Positions 5,999 to 6,039 of a stretch of 6,039 bases of DNA are shown piece by piece. The position numbers and the translations under genes were made by a program. The stretch's first letter is position 1, and each line of letters opens with the position of its first letter. The stretch lies in the NCBI GenBank assembly GCA_009775535.1, contig VSPW01000120.1, positions 1 through 6,039 of the forward strand, given 5' to 3'. The notes below the pieces were generated by a model. That model had not been told where the DNA came from and made no database searches. It saw only the letters and a program-made list of their open reading frames with translations. The stretch is from Muribaculaceae bacterium. GTDB lineage: Bacteria; Bacteroidota; Bacteroidia; Bacteroidales; Muribaculaceae.

Positions 5999-6039
5999 GC
6001 GAATACGGCTACGGGAACAAAAGTAAAAAGGATAAAAAG
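5950..6039 (-). pseudogene. Possible out-of-frame signal peptide of the PAP2 gene (frameshift candidate)
   Basis: Read on the minus strand from 6039, the first frame gives LFILFTFVPVAVFACAPDG, a convincing hydrophobic signal-peptide core ending in an A-C junction. The PAP2 domain is in a different frame (offset of two). The peptide would join the domain if one base were restored between about 5955 and 5995, for example at the CCCC run (5989-5992) or the AAAGGG run. Bacteroidetes PAP2 proteins of this type, as I recall them, normally carry a signal peptide shortly before the FRYAQLILP-like first helix. Either the gene is broken at its 5' end or the sequence has an indel. The window ends before any start codon of this frame, so this remains a hypothesis. 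Confidence 0.4.

Noticed and set aside
1..6039. tRNA, rRNA, CRISPR, insertion sequence, or phage or defence cassette
   Set aside because: I saw no repeat arrays, transposase motifs, terminal repeats or RNA gene sequences. The gene content is ordinary chromosomal.

Overview
The window (about half G+C) looks like a chromosomal segment of a Bacteroidales bacterium, possibly Muribaculaceae or a relative. The evidence is the set of Bacteroidetes-typical families (DUF4199, DUF6452- and DUF6048-like proteins, a GT2 synthase, reverse rubrerythrin), a promoter matching the Bacteroidetes primary-sigma consensus (TTTG, 19 bp, TAnnTTTG), and weak or absent Shine-Dalgarno sequences. The family-level placement is inference. 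All eight genes lie on the minus strand, so transcription runs from high to low coordinates.

Layout in order of transcription. (1) 5303-6039: a PAP2-family lipid phosphatase or phosphotransferase. Its 5' end is unclear because a signal-peptide-like stretch next to the window edge lies in another frame. (2) 5215-5302: an intergenic region with a good Bacteroidetes promoter at 5243-5274. (3) 1-kb-scale gene train 985-5214: DUF4199 membrane protein, GT2 glycosyltransferase with two C-terminal membrane helices, FMN nitroreductase, DUF6452-like lipoprotein, DUF6048-like exported protein, and reverse rubrerythrin. Junctions are tight: a 30-bp gap, a 4-bp ATGA overlap, a 16-bp overlap, another 4-bp ATGA overlap, and a 36-bp gap. 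The first five genes look like one operon, and rubrerythrin probably belongs to it too. (4) 926-967: a 15-bp perfect hairpin followed by a T-rich tract, placed to end the operon. (5) 1-855: the N-terminal 285 residues of a DEAD-box-type RNA helicase that runs off the left edge.

Functionally the operon mixes envelope proteins (a polyprenyl-phosphate type glycosyltransferase, a small membrane protein, a lipoprotein and an exported, possibly barrel-forming protein) with two redox proteins (nitroreductase and a peroxide-reducing rubrerythrin). The upstream PAP2 enzyme could act on polyprenyl phosphates or other membrane lipids, but a link to the glycosyltransferase is only suggested by proximity. 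I see no mobile element, CRISPR array, RNA gene or defence system. The most noteworthy points are the uncharacterised DUF6452/DUF6048 pair, the apparent frame disruption at the PAP2 5' end, and the DEYD variant of helicase motif II.
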